DNA of 6,862 nucleotides from CAZRUA01 sp964603125 (GTDB taxonomy: Bacteria; Bacteroidota; Bacteroidia; B-17B0; Aurantibacillaceae), in contig CAZRUA010000145.1 of assembly GCA_964603125.1 (NCBI GenBank), forward strand, positions 1 to 6,862, given 5' to 3'. The notes under the pieces were generated by a model. It searched no databases, was not told the DNA's origin, and saw nothing but the letters and a program-made list of their open reading frames with translations. Position 1 is the first letter of the stretch; every line of letters begins with the position of its first letter. Shown here in pieces: positions 1 to 6,234 of this stretch. The translations under genes and the position numbers were made by a program.

Positions 1-476
1 AATCCTTTGATTCCAGCTGCTAACTCAGGGTAAACGTCAAACACTAAGTTTGTTAAATCACCACCGTCATCTAAAATCATATTCAAAGGCTTGCGATCTT
101 CGCCAAACCATAAAGTTTGTTCAATACACCAATCAACTTCTTCAGCGTTCATACCGTTCCAAGCATAAACTTGAATACCAGCAGCAGCAATAGCAGCAGC
201 AGCATGATCTTGTGTTGAGAAAATATTACAAGATGACCAAGTAACTTCAGCACCTAATTCAACTAAAGTTTCAATTAAAACTGCAGTTTGTATTGTCATG
301 TGTAAACATCCAGCAATGCGAGCACCAGCTAAAGGTTTAGACGGACCATATTCTTGACGAAGAGCCATTAATCCTGGCATTTCCTCTTCGGCTAATTTAA
401 TTTCTTTTCTACCCCATTCTGCTAACGAGATATCTTTTACTTTGTACTGAGTGTACTTTGCAACCGTTGTTGACAT
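1..476 (-). CDS. ahcY: S-adenosylhomocysteine hydrolase, N-terminal part (runs off left edge)
   Basis: Adenosylhomocysteinase splits S-adenosylhomocysteine into adenosine and homocysteine in the cytoplasm, relieving product inhibition of methyltransferases. Reading the minus strand from the ATG at 476-474 gives 158 residues in one open frame before the window ends, roughly a third of the usual 430-470 residue protein. The diagnostic block around residues 56-92 is intact (GCLHMTIQTAVLIETL, then TWSSCNIFSTQDHAAAA), and LDDGGDLT follows at about 135-142. By comparison with the human enzyme, H59 and D137 correspond to the catalytic His and Asp of the substrate-binding domain. The NAD-binding domain lies outside the window. 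No Shine-Dalgarno sequence precedes the ATG, only an A/T-rich leader as is usual in Bacteroidota. The gene diverges from the plus-strand run beginning at 569. The identification is secure; only the C-terminal two thirds cannot be checked. Confidence 0.97.
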   Translation of the reverse strand, partial: MSTTVAKYTQYKVKDISLAEWGRKEIKLAEEEMPGLMALRQEYGPSKPLAGARIAGCLHMTIQTAVLIETLVELGAEVTWSSCNIFSTQDHAAAAIAAAGIQVYAWNGMNAEEVDWCIEQTLWFGEDRKPLNMILDDGGDLTNLVFDVYPELAAGIKG

Positions 477-498
477 GATAAAATTTTGTTTAGATTTA
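470..498 (+). promoter_or_regulatory. Possible promoter for the plus-strand gene run starting at 569
   Basis: TAGATTTA at 491-498 resembles the -7 element TAnnTTTG, and a TTG at 470-472, just inside the ahcY coding end, sits 18 bases upstream as a candidate -33 element. The start would fall near 505, about 60 bases before the ATG at 569. The match is imperfect, and in such A/T-rich DNA the motif can arise by chance. Confidence 0.25.
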
Positions 499-517
499 CA
501 TTAATTTATTAAGGCTG

Positions 518-551
518 TAAATATACGACATTTCGATTGAAAAATCATCAA
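518..551 (-). promoter_or_regulatory. Probable Bacteroidota-type promoter for ahcY
   Basis: On the minus strand, TATATTTA (518-525) fits the Bacteroidota -7 consensus TAnnTTTG at all but the last base. A TTG that could act as the -33 element lies 23 bases upstream (549-551), at the long end of accepted spacing. Transcription would start near 510, leaving a leader of about 35 bases before the ATG at 476. This is a motif match only. Confidence 0.4.
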
Positions 552-568
552 TTGCTCGACAAAAACCT

Positions 569-1144
569 ATGATTGAGAAAATAATTATAAACACCCATAG
601 CTATCTTGCTTTGCTTGATTTAAGGGCATTTTCTTCAAAATTAGAGGATAAAAGCAAACGAAATGTTGAATTAATGGGGAAGCTATTTTTATTGGATGAA
701 TTAATCCCTAATTCATCACAAAACATAAAAACCTACCATAGCGGGAAGCCCTATTTGGATGGGTTTAATGAAAACATATCCATCTCGCATTCGCATGATA
801 AGCTAGCCATAATAGTTGATTCACAAAAAAACACAGGAGTTGATATTGAATTAATAAGAGACAAAGTACTGAAAATACGCCACAAATTTCTTAACAAAGA
901 AGAGCTAGAAAATGCCTCGAATCATATTGAAAAACATATTATTTATTGGGCTGCAAAAGAAACTCTCTATAAAATTTACGGTGAAAAAGAATTAGATTTT
1001 ATCCAACATCTTAGCCTAAAACCTTTTGATTATTGTGAAAATGGCGGAGAAGTATTTGGACAAATACACAAAAATCAAGTAAATAAAAGCTTTACTTTGT
1101 GTTACAAAAAAATTGATGAGTATATAATTGTTTATCCTAAATAG
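569..1144 (+). CDS. Sfp-type 4'-phosphopantetheinyl transferase
   Basis: This 191-residue protein belongs to the 4'-phosphopantetheinyl transferase superfamily, which moves the phosphopantetheine arm of coenzyme A onto a conserved serine of acyl or peptidyl carrier proteins. The ordered motifs are GKPYL (59-63), SISHS (71-75), GVDIE (90-94) and WAAKETLYK (127-135). D92, E94 and E131 match the Mg-binding acidic triad of Sfp, and K130 the neighbouring conserved lysine. The length suits the shorter Sfp-like enzymes rather than AcpS (about 120 residues) or full Sfp (about 225). The ATG at 569 is the first start after the divergent ahcY gene, and the first motif lies at a normal distance from it. 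The carrier-protein partner cannot be told from this window; fatty-acid ACP or a polyketide/nonribosomal peptide carrier are both possible. The TAG stop (1142-1144) is followed in the same frame by the next gene, which is therefore probably translationally coupled. Confidence 0.9.
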   Translation: MIEKIIINTHSYLALLDLRAFSSKLEDKSKRNVELMGKLFLLDELIPNSSQNIKTYHSGKPYLDGFNENISISHSHDKLAIIVDSQKNTGVDIELIRDKVLKIRHKFLNKEELENASNHIEKHIIYWAAKETLYKIYGEKELDFIQHLSLKPFDYCENGGEVFGQIHKNQVNKSFTLCYKKIDEYIIVYPK

Positions 1145-1147
1145 TTT

Positions 1148-1858
1148 CTGAAAAATATATACAAACATATTAGCAATACAAGGACCAAAAAATTAGCGGT
1201 TTTAGTGGATCCGGACAAGTTTAACCTTGAAGTTATTAAGTTAGCTAATAGCTCAAAAGTGAGTTACTTTTTCATTGGAGGAAGTATTATTGAGCATGGT
1301 AATATGGATAAAACCATTCAACAAATCCGTAAAATATCTAAGATACCAATAATCATTTTCCCTGGCGATGCAAAACAAATTTCATCTAAAGCAGATGCTA
1401 TTTTGTACTTATCCTTGGTTTCGGGACGAAACCCTGACTATTTAATAGGTAAACACGTTGAGAGCGCTCTTGAGCTAAAAAAAAGTAAATTAGAAGTTAT
1501 TCCTACAGCATATGTTTTAATGGATGGAGGCAATGTTTCAACTACACAAAAAGTAAGCAAAACACAACCTGTAAAGAGCAATGACATCGAATTGTTAAAA
1601 CGGACAGCGATTGCCAGCGAATTTTTAGGCATGAAATTAATTTATTTAGAAGCAGGAAGCGGTGCAAGTAAAGAAATTGCTACCAAAGCTATAAAAGCGG
1701 TAAAATCGGTTTCTAGTTCTACTTTACTCGTTGGAGGAGGGATAAACACCCTTAAAAAGGCACATCAAATCCTGGATGCCGGAGCAGATATCATAGTTGT
1801 TGGTAACGCTTTAGAAAAAACACCCGAATTTCTGTCGGAATTAAAAACATTGTTTTAA
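1148..1858 (+). CDS. Geranylgeranylglyceryl phosphate synthase family protein (GGGPS/PcrB), probable CTG start
   Basis: The enzyme joins a polyprenyl diphosphate (geranylgeranyl in archaea and characterised Bacteroidota members) to sn-glycerol 1-phosphate, the first step of ether-lipid synthesis. It is a TIM barrel. In the 236-residue reading the motifs are LAVLVDPDK (16-24, strand 1), FIGGS (42-46), FPG (71-73), SGRNPDYLIG (92-101), the family signature YLEAGSGA (166-173), and the phosphate-binding GGGI (196-199) with GADIIVVGNA (212-221). The first conventional start, GTG at 1205, would remove most of strand 1, including LAVL, so it is unlikely. The frame stays open back to the preceding TAG, and CTG at 1148 is the only near-standard start there; it gives an N-terminus of normal length. 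ATA (1157) or ATT (1169) are alternatives. Family assignment is firm, the start uncertain. A sn-glycerol-1-phosphate dehydrogenase, needed for the substrate, is not in the window. Confidence 0.9.
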   Translation: MKNIYKHISNTRTKKLAVLVDPDKFNLEVIKLANSSKVSYFFIGGSIIEHGNMDKTIQQIRKISKIPIIIFPGDAKQISSKADAILYLSLVSGRNPDYLIGKHVESALELKKSKLEVIPTAYVLMDGGNVSTTQKVSKTQPVKSNDIELLKRTAIASEFLGMKLIYLEAGSGASKEIATKAIKAVKSVSSSTLLVGGGINTLKKAHQILDAGADIIVVGNALEKTPEFLSELKTLF

Positions 1859-1887
1859 CTTTATCGTAAAACGATTTTTACCCTACA

Positions 1888-2520
1888 ATGAAACTTATTG
1901 TAATTTCTTCTTCAAAAAATACAGCTAGCGAAATAAAAACGGTTATTCAAATGTTCGAAAATGGTTTAGAGCATTTTCACCTTCGTAAACCAAAACTTAG
2001 CTCAAAAAAGTTGTCCGAATATATTTCTGCAATTCCAGCACATTTTCATAATCGCATCATTATTCATTCGCACCATCAATTAGCTTTAAAGTTTAATTTA
2101 ATGGGAATTCATTATACACGTTCCCATTTACGTCCAACTTTTAAAAACTGGTGGCGCGCCAAACGTATTGCTTTTAGTGGAAAAAAACTACTTAAAACAT
2201 CTTCCTTTACGAAATTATCCGATTTGTATGATGAACCTGAAATAATGTTTGATTATGTGTTTTTAAGTCCAATTTTTGATTCTCTTACTGGTAAATACCA
2301 AAGTGGATTTTATGAAGAAGGAATTTATGCTGCATTAAGCAAAACTAAATACAAAGTAGTTGCGCGTGGCGGTGTAGATATTACCAGAGTAGAAAAAGGA
2401 AAAGAATTTGGATTTTACGGATTAGGATTTTACAGTAGCATTTGGGAAAGCCAAGAACCCTTAAAAGAATTCATTAATATTGTAAAACGTTACAAAGAAC
2501 TAGAAATTCCTGTAATTTAG
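1888..2520 (+). CDS. ThiE/TenI-like (thiamine phosphate synthase superfamily) protein, degenerate active site
   Basis: The 210-residue protein has the length and motif order of the ThiE/TenI TIM-barrel family: HLRKP (31-35, as in the QLRxK pyrophosphate-binding motif), GIHYTR (73-78, in place of GVHLGQ), DYVFLSPIFDS (122-132, in place of DYVxxGPIFxT), GGV (161-163, as in GGI) and GLGFYSSIW (178-186, as in the closing GVAVxSAI). True ThiE couples the pyrimidine and thiazole halves of thiamine; TenI is a thiazole tautomerase. Several ThiE positions look replaced: no Asp-Arg pair near 60-63 (HSHH is there instead), no acidic residue after the GIH motif, and Phe rather than His in the SSF segment (105-107). 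Classical thiamine phosphate synthase activity is therefore doubtful. It starts at ATG 1888, 29 bases after the previous gene, and ends 4 bases before the transporter gene. A role linked to thiamine is suggested only by family and by the nearby TPP riboswitch. Confidence 0.72.
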   Translation: MKLIVISSSKNTASEIKTVIQMFENGLEHFHLRKPKLSSKKLSEYISAIPAHFHNRIIIHSHHQLALKFNLMGIHYTRSHLRPTFKNWWRAKRIAFSGKKLLKTSSFTKLSDLYDEPEIMFDYVFLSPIFDSLTGKYQSGFYEEGIYAALSKTKYKVVARGGVDITRVEKGKEFGFYGLGFYSSIWESQEPLKEFINIVKRYKELEIPVI

Positions 2521-2524
2521 CGCC

Positions 2525-3073
2525 ATGCCAATTTGGGAAATTATTGCTTTAATCACTGGTGTTCTTGGAGTTGTTTTAACCATTAAACAAACCATTTGGT
2601 GCTGGCCAGTGGCTCTTATTTCGGTAGTAATAATTATAGTATCACTTTTTAAAATGAATCTTTATGGTGATATGTGCCTCAATATTTTTTACTTTTTTAG
2701 TGGCATTTATGGATGGATTTATTGGAAACAAAATCAAAATAAAACTTTCCAAATTTTAAAAACACCAGTTAAGCTTATCATCCCTCTTGTATTAATCACT
2801 GTTGCACAAACAGCTACTTACTACTATATTTTAAAATATTTTAAATCCGATTTCCCTTTAGCAGATTCTATATTAACAGCATGCAGTGTAACTTGCACTT
2901 ATATGATGACAAAAAAATGGTTAGAAAATTGGATCATTTGGGTTTTAATTGATTTAGCTTACGTATTCTTATATTTGGCAAAAGATTCCTTGATTTATGC
3001 TATTTTACTAGGTTTCATGTCATTTGTTGCACTTTATGGATTTTTCTCGTGGAAAAAAATAATTCAAAAATAA
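2525..3073 (+). CDS. pnuC: PnuC/PnuT-family vitamin transporter (nicotinamide riboside or thiamine)
   Basis: This is an inner-membrane protein of 182 residues with seven likely membrane segments (about 4-20, 25-42, 48-67, 83-104, 112-128, 134-151 and 155-175). PnuC-family landmarks are WP (27-28), LYGDM (46-50), YGWIYW (62-67), the E-x-W-x-x-W segment beginning at E134, the following D143, and a closing GFFSW (172-176). Known members carry out facilitated diffusion of nicotinamide riboside (PnuC), riboflavin (PnuX) or thiamine (PnuT), with the substrate trapped inside by a kinase. The family does not fix the substrate. The overlapping NadR-like kinase argues for nicotinamide riboside; the thiamine-controlled receptor and ThiE-like neighbour argue for thiamine. 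The ATG at 2525 follows the preceding stop by 4 bases, and the last 25 bases overlap the kinase gene, so these two are certainly co-transcribed and probably translationally coupled. Confidence 0.88.
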   Translation: MPIWEIIALITGVLGVVLTIKQTIWCWPVALISVVIIIVSLFKMNLYGDMCLNIFYFFSGIYGWIYWKQNQNKTFQILKTPVKLIIPLVLITVAQTATYYYILKYFKSDFPLADSILTACSVTCTYMMTKKWLENWIIWVLIDLAYVFLYLAKDSLIYAILLGFMSFVALYGFFSWKKIIQK

Positions 3074-3585
3074 TTGTTTCGGTTATAGGTCCCGAAAGCA
3101 CAGGCAAAAGCACATTATGCCAACAACTTAGTCAACATTTTAACATGTTTTTAGTTGAGGAATATGCTCGTGAATATTTAAAAGATATTGGCTTAGACTA
3201 TACAATGGATGACATTGATACAATAGCTTTTACTCAGCAACAAAAAGTTGATAATGCAGTAAGCACAGCTGTTATACAAGATACTAATCCCATTACGTTT
3301 TATATTTGGCAAGAGTATAAATATGGTTTAATCTCTCCAATGATTAAAAAACTATTAAAAGAAAAAATTCATCATTTCACTTTACTCTGCCAGCCTGATT
3401 TACCATGGGAAGAAGACCCGTTAAGAGAAAATCCAAATGATAGAGAACAAATTTTTCAACTGCATAAAAAAATATTAGAAGAAAATAATATTACTTACAA
3501 ACTAGTTAAGGGTGAGGGAGATGAACGTTTTGAAAACGCTCGAAGATTATTAGAAAAATATTTATTTAATAATATTTCAAAATAA
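3049..3585 (+). CDS. NadR-like P-loop kinase (ribosylnicotinamide kinase-type domain)
   Basis: The 178-residue protein matches the C-terminal kinase domain of NadR, without the adenylyltransferase or helix-turn-helix parts of the full enzyme. It shows a Walker A loop GPESTGKST (14-22), VEEYAREYL (36-44), an IQDTN segment (76-80) where NadR kinases have DTD, WEEDPLRENPNDRE (120-133, the LRxxPxxR block with nucleotide-contacting arginines), and GEGDER (155-160). In NadR this domain phosphorylates nicotinamide riboside with ATP. The GTG start at 3049 lies inside the end of the transporter gene in another frame and places the Walker A loop 13 residues from the N-terminus, as expected; I see no better upstream start. 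The overlap links it to the transporter as an uptake-and-trapping pair. Asn in place of the second Asp in DTD may be a substrate clue. Nicotinamide riboside kinase is the default assignment; thiamine kinase is a context-based alternative. Confidence 0.85.
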   Translation: MEKNNSKIIVSVIGPESTGKSTLCQQLSQHFNMFLVEEYAREYLKDIGLDYTMDDIDTIAFTQQQKVDNAVSTAVIQDTNPITFYIWQEYKYGLISPMIKKLLKEKIHHFTLLCQPDLPWEEDPLRENPNDREQIFQLHKKILEENNITYKLVKGEGDERFENARRLLEKYLFNNISK

Positions 3586-3589
3586 GTTT

Positions 3590-3597
3590 TACATTTG
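3590..3597 (+). promoter_or_regulatory. Promoter -7 element of the riboswitch-receptor transcript
   Basis: TACATTTG is an exact match to the Bacteroidota -7 consensus TAnnTTTG. It lies 4 bases after the NadR-like stop codon and about 8 bases before the first paired base of the riboswitch, exactly where a transcript containing the whole aptamer should begin. No clear TTG -33 element is seen 19-21 bases upstream. The receptor can thus be transcribed separately from the genes before it. Confidence 0.6.
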
Positions 3598-3604
3598 TGC
3601 CACA

Positions 3605-3731
3605 TCTTAAGGGGTGCTTTCAAAATAAAAATTACTTTTTTTGATTGCTGAGATTATACCCATTATTACTTAGGCCTCGAAAAGCCTGTAATATGAACCT
3701 GAACAGGGTAATGCCTGCGTAGGAATTATGA
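3605..3731 (+). ncRNA. TPP riboswitch (THI element) upstream of the TonB-dependent receptor
   Basis: The conserved core is unmistakable. GGGGTGC (3611-3617) leads into helix P2, CTGAGA (3648-3653) is the pyrimidine-binding loop, and ATACCC (3656-3661) follows. P3 has an extended arm (TATTAC with GTAATA, a two-base bulge, then AGGC 3672-3675 with GCCT 3684-3687). The 3' half reads GAACCTGA, CAGG (3704-3707) pairing with CCTG (3714-3717) as P5, then GCGTAGGAA (3717-3725), which binds the pyrophosphate. P1 is weak: 3605-3610 with 3726-3731, containing one U-U mismatch. The RNA senses thiamine pyrophosphate and normally lowers expression when it is plentiful. It points at the receptor gene starting at 3776; the genes before it are outside its control unless another element exists. 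Confidence 0.95.
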
Positions 3732-3770
3732 ACTAACAAGTGCATACCTCTTGCATTTGTGCAAATAATT
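3724..3770 (+). promoter_or_regulatory. Putative expression platform of the TPP riboswitch
   Basis: Between aptamer and ATG there is a nine-pair hairpin (ACAAGTGCA 3736-3744 with TGCATTTGT 3752-3760, one G-U, loop TACCTCT) and a competing five-pair one (TTGCA 3751-3755 with TGCAA 3760-3764). AATTAT (3724-3729), which includes part of the P1 3' strand, can also pair with ATAATT (3765-3770) just before the start codon. No U-run follows any of these, so control is more likely translational than by termination. Which state is on cannot be read from the sequence. Confidence 0.4.
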
Positions 3771-3775
3771 ATAAA

Positions 3776-6229
3776 ATGAAAAACAAAGTATTACTATTTG
3801 CTATTGCATTAATTTGCAGCATTCAGTTGCATTCTCAAAACTTAAAAGGCACCATTAAAAGTAAGTCGGGCGAAGCCATACCTTACGCCACCATTGTTGT
3901 AAAACCTGGTTATGCCACTGCTCAATCTAATAATATTGGCGAATTTGAAATAAATATTGGAGAAGGAATGTTCGAATTCACATTCTCAGCTCAAGGTTAT
4001 AATAATTTGGTTAAAATAATAAACACACAATCAAATAAAACAGTTAGTGTAGAATTAGAACCTAGTTCAATTAACGTTGCCGAAGTAGTTGTAAAATCTA
4101 CACGTGCCGACGAGAACACACCTATAGCCTACACTAACATCGACAAAAAAGAAATAGAGAAAAACAACTTAGGGCAAGACGTACCTATTACTCTAAACAA
4201 TCAAACCTCTGTAGTAACCACAAGTGATGCAGGTAATGGAGTTGGTTACACCGGAATTAGAATAAGAGGTAGCGATGCAACAAGAACAAATGTTACCATA
4301 AATGGTATTCCTGTTAATGACGCAGAAAGTCAAGGTGTATATTGGGTAAATATGCCTGATTTATTGAGTAGTACAAAAAGTATTCAAATACAACGTGGCG
4401 CTGGAACATCAAGCAACGGTGCTGGAGCATTTGGAGGAAGTCTAAATTTACAAACCAATTTAGTTAGCTTAAAACCCTATGTAAATCTTATTAATAGTGG
4501 TGGTTCTTTTAACACATTAAGAAATACAATTGCTGCAGGAACTGGTTTAATCGATAGTACTTGGACCTTTGATGCCAGAGCGTCGAGAATTGTTAGTGAC
4601 GGATATATTGATAGAGCTAAATCTAAACTTTACTCATACTATTTTTCAGGGGCATATTATGGTAAAAAAACTACAATAAAAGCAATTAACTTTTCAGGGA
4701 ACGAAAGAACCTACCAAGCTTGGAACGGAGTTCCTGAAGCAAAATTATTAAACAATAAAGATAGCATCAATGATTACATTACAAATAATTTTGGAGGATT
4801 ATATACTCAAGCTGATTCGTTAAACTATTACAATTCTAATCCAAACACTTTCAATCCTTTTATGTATAAAAATCAAGTTGATAATTATATGCAAAATAAT
4901 TCTCAATTACACTTTATACATGATGTCAATAACAAATTCAACTTTGTTATAAGTGCGCATTACACAAAAGGTAAAGGTTACTACGAAGAATACAAATACA
5001 ATCAATTATTAAGTAACTATAAAATTCCTGATGCAATAACTACCAACGATACAATTAAAAATTCAGATTTAATTCGAAGAAAATGGCTTGATAATGATTT
5101 TTACGGAACAGTTTATTCTTTTAATTACACACCAAATTCTAAAATGAATTTTAATTTAGGAGGCGGAGCAAACACTTACATAGGCAAGCATTTTGGAGAA
5201 GTGATTTGGGCTAGATACGCTTCAAATAGCGAAATTAACCAACAATACTATAATGATAAAGCTACAAAAAATGATTTTAACAACTACATAAAATGGAATT
5301 ACAGACCCATTAATAAACTAAATATTTATACCGACTTACAGGTTAGAAATGTGCGCTATACCCTTGCAGGAATAGATATGAATGGAAATGATTCAACATT
5401 AACAAAAAAATATTTCTTCTTTAATCCAAAAATTGGAACTGTTTACCAATTTAATAATCAATTAAAGGCATTTGCTTCATACAGCAGGGCAAATAAAGAG
5501 CCTAATAGAGATGATTTACGTGAAAATAAAATAAATAAACAACCTTTGCATGAAACTTTAAATGATTTTGAACTAGGAACTTCCTTCCAAAATAAAACAA
5601 TTGCTATTGGTTTAAATTTATATTACATGGATTATAAAAATCAATTAGTTTTAACTGGCGAATTGAATGATGTAGGTAATGCTAAACGTTTAAACGCTAA
5701 AAGTAGCTACCGAAAAGGTATTGAGCTTGAATTAAAATATAAACCTAATCGCTTCATTGAAATAATTGCAAACACAACATTGAGTCAAAATCAAATCAAT
5801 AATTTCGATTACTTAATTTCAAACTATGATACAGCAGATGGAATTGATACTATTCACTATTCGAAAACAAACATAGCCTATTCACCAAATTCAATAGCAT
5901 CGGCTCAATTAATCATTACTCCAATAAAAAATTTAGAATTTGTCTATATCAACAAGTATGTTGGGAAACAATATTTAGATAACTCGCAAGACGAGCGAAA
6001 AAAAATAACCGCATACGACGTTTCAAGTATCAGACTAAGCTACAAATTTACGGTGAAGCATGTTGAGGAAATTCAATTTAACATTTTAGCCAATAATATC
6101 TTTAGCAAAGTTTATTCGGCAAATGGCTACACTTACAATTGGATTTACGGCAACAAAGAATACTATTACAATCATTATTTCCCTCAAGCAGGAGCCAATA
6201 TAATGGCAGGAATAAGTATTAAAATCTAA
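3776..6229 (+). CDS. TPP-regulated TonB-dependent outer-membrane receptor (probable thiamine uptake)
   Basis: This 817-residue outer-membrane receptor would bring thiamine or its phosphates across the outer membrane using TonB-ExbBD energy. From the ATG at 3776 there is a signal peptide (about 1-20: MKNK, a hydrophobic core, then LHS before QN). A carboxypeptidase-regulatory-like beta-sandwich follows (about 22-98, starting LKGTIKSKSGEAIPYATI), then a TonB-box-like VAEVVV (101-106), and a plug domain (about 110-228) with GYTGIRIRGSDATRTNVTING, GVYWVNMPDL and the closing GAGTSSNGAGAFGGSLNLQT. The remaining 590 or so residues form the 22-strand barrel, rich in Asn and Tyr. An in-frame GTG at 3740 would add 12 residues and spoil the signal peptide, so it is rejected. 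The substrate is inferred from the TPP riboswitch; such receptors in Bacteroidota have been proposed as thiamine transporters (called OMR1 in comparative work). The gene ends in a strong terminator. Confidence 0.92.
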   Translation: MKNKVLLFAIALICSIQLHSQNLKGTIKSKSGEAIPYATIVVKPGYATAQSNNIGEFEINIGEGMFEFTFSAQGYNNLVKIINTQSNKTVSVELEPSSINVAEVVVKSTRADENTPIAYTNIDKKEIEKNNLGQDVPITLNNQTSVVTTSDAGNGVGYTGIRIRGSDATRTNVTINGIPVNDAESQGVYWVNMPDLLSSTKSIQIQRGAGTSSNGAGAFGGSLNLQTNLVSLKPYVNLINSGGSFNTLRNTIAAGTGLIDSTWTFDARASRIVSDGYIDRAKSKLYSYYFSGAYYGKKTTIKAINFSGNERTYQAWNGVPEAKLLNNKDSINDYITNNFGGLYTQADSLNYYNSNPNTFNPFMYKNQVDNYMQNNSQLHFIHDVNNKFNFVISAHYTKGKGYYEEYKYNQLLSNYKIPDAITTNDTIKNSDLIRRKWLDNDFYGTVYSFNYTPNSKMNFNLGGGANTYIGKHFGEVIWARYASNSEINQQYYNDKATKNDFNNYIKWNYRPINKLNIYTDLQVRNVRYTLAGIDMNGNDSTLTKKYFFFNPKIGTVYQFNNQLKAFASYSRANKEPNRDDLRENKINKQPLHETLNDFELGTSFQNKTIAIGLNLYYMDYKNQLVLTGELNDVGNAKRLNAKSSYRKGIELELKYKPNRFIEIIANTTLSQNQINNFDYLISNYDTADGIDTIHYSKTNIAYSPNSIASAQLIITPIKNLEFVYINKYVGKQYLDNSQDERKKITAYDVSSIRLSYKFTVKHVEEIQFNILANNIFSKVYSANGYTYNWIYGNKEYYYNHYFPQAGANIMAGISIKI

Positions 6230-6234
6230 GTTAA

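Noticed and set aside
1438..1632. 64-residue open frame on the minus strand
   Set aside because: It lies wholly inside the GGGPS gene, opposite the strand that encodes clear family motifs, and its translation resembles nothing recognisable.
1863..1879. Small hairpin ATCGT-AAA-ACGAT followed by TTTT between GGGPS and the ThiE-like gene
   Set aside because: Five mostly A/T pairs with a three-base loop are too weak to call a terminator; the genes around it are closely spaced in one direction.
3740..3775. GTG start adding 12 residues to the receptor
   Set aside because: The extension puts a Cys-rich piece before an otherwise normal signal peptide and lies within the riboswitch platform hairpin; ATG 3776 gives a proper N-terminus.
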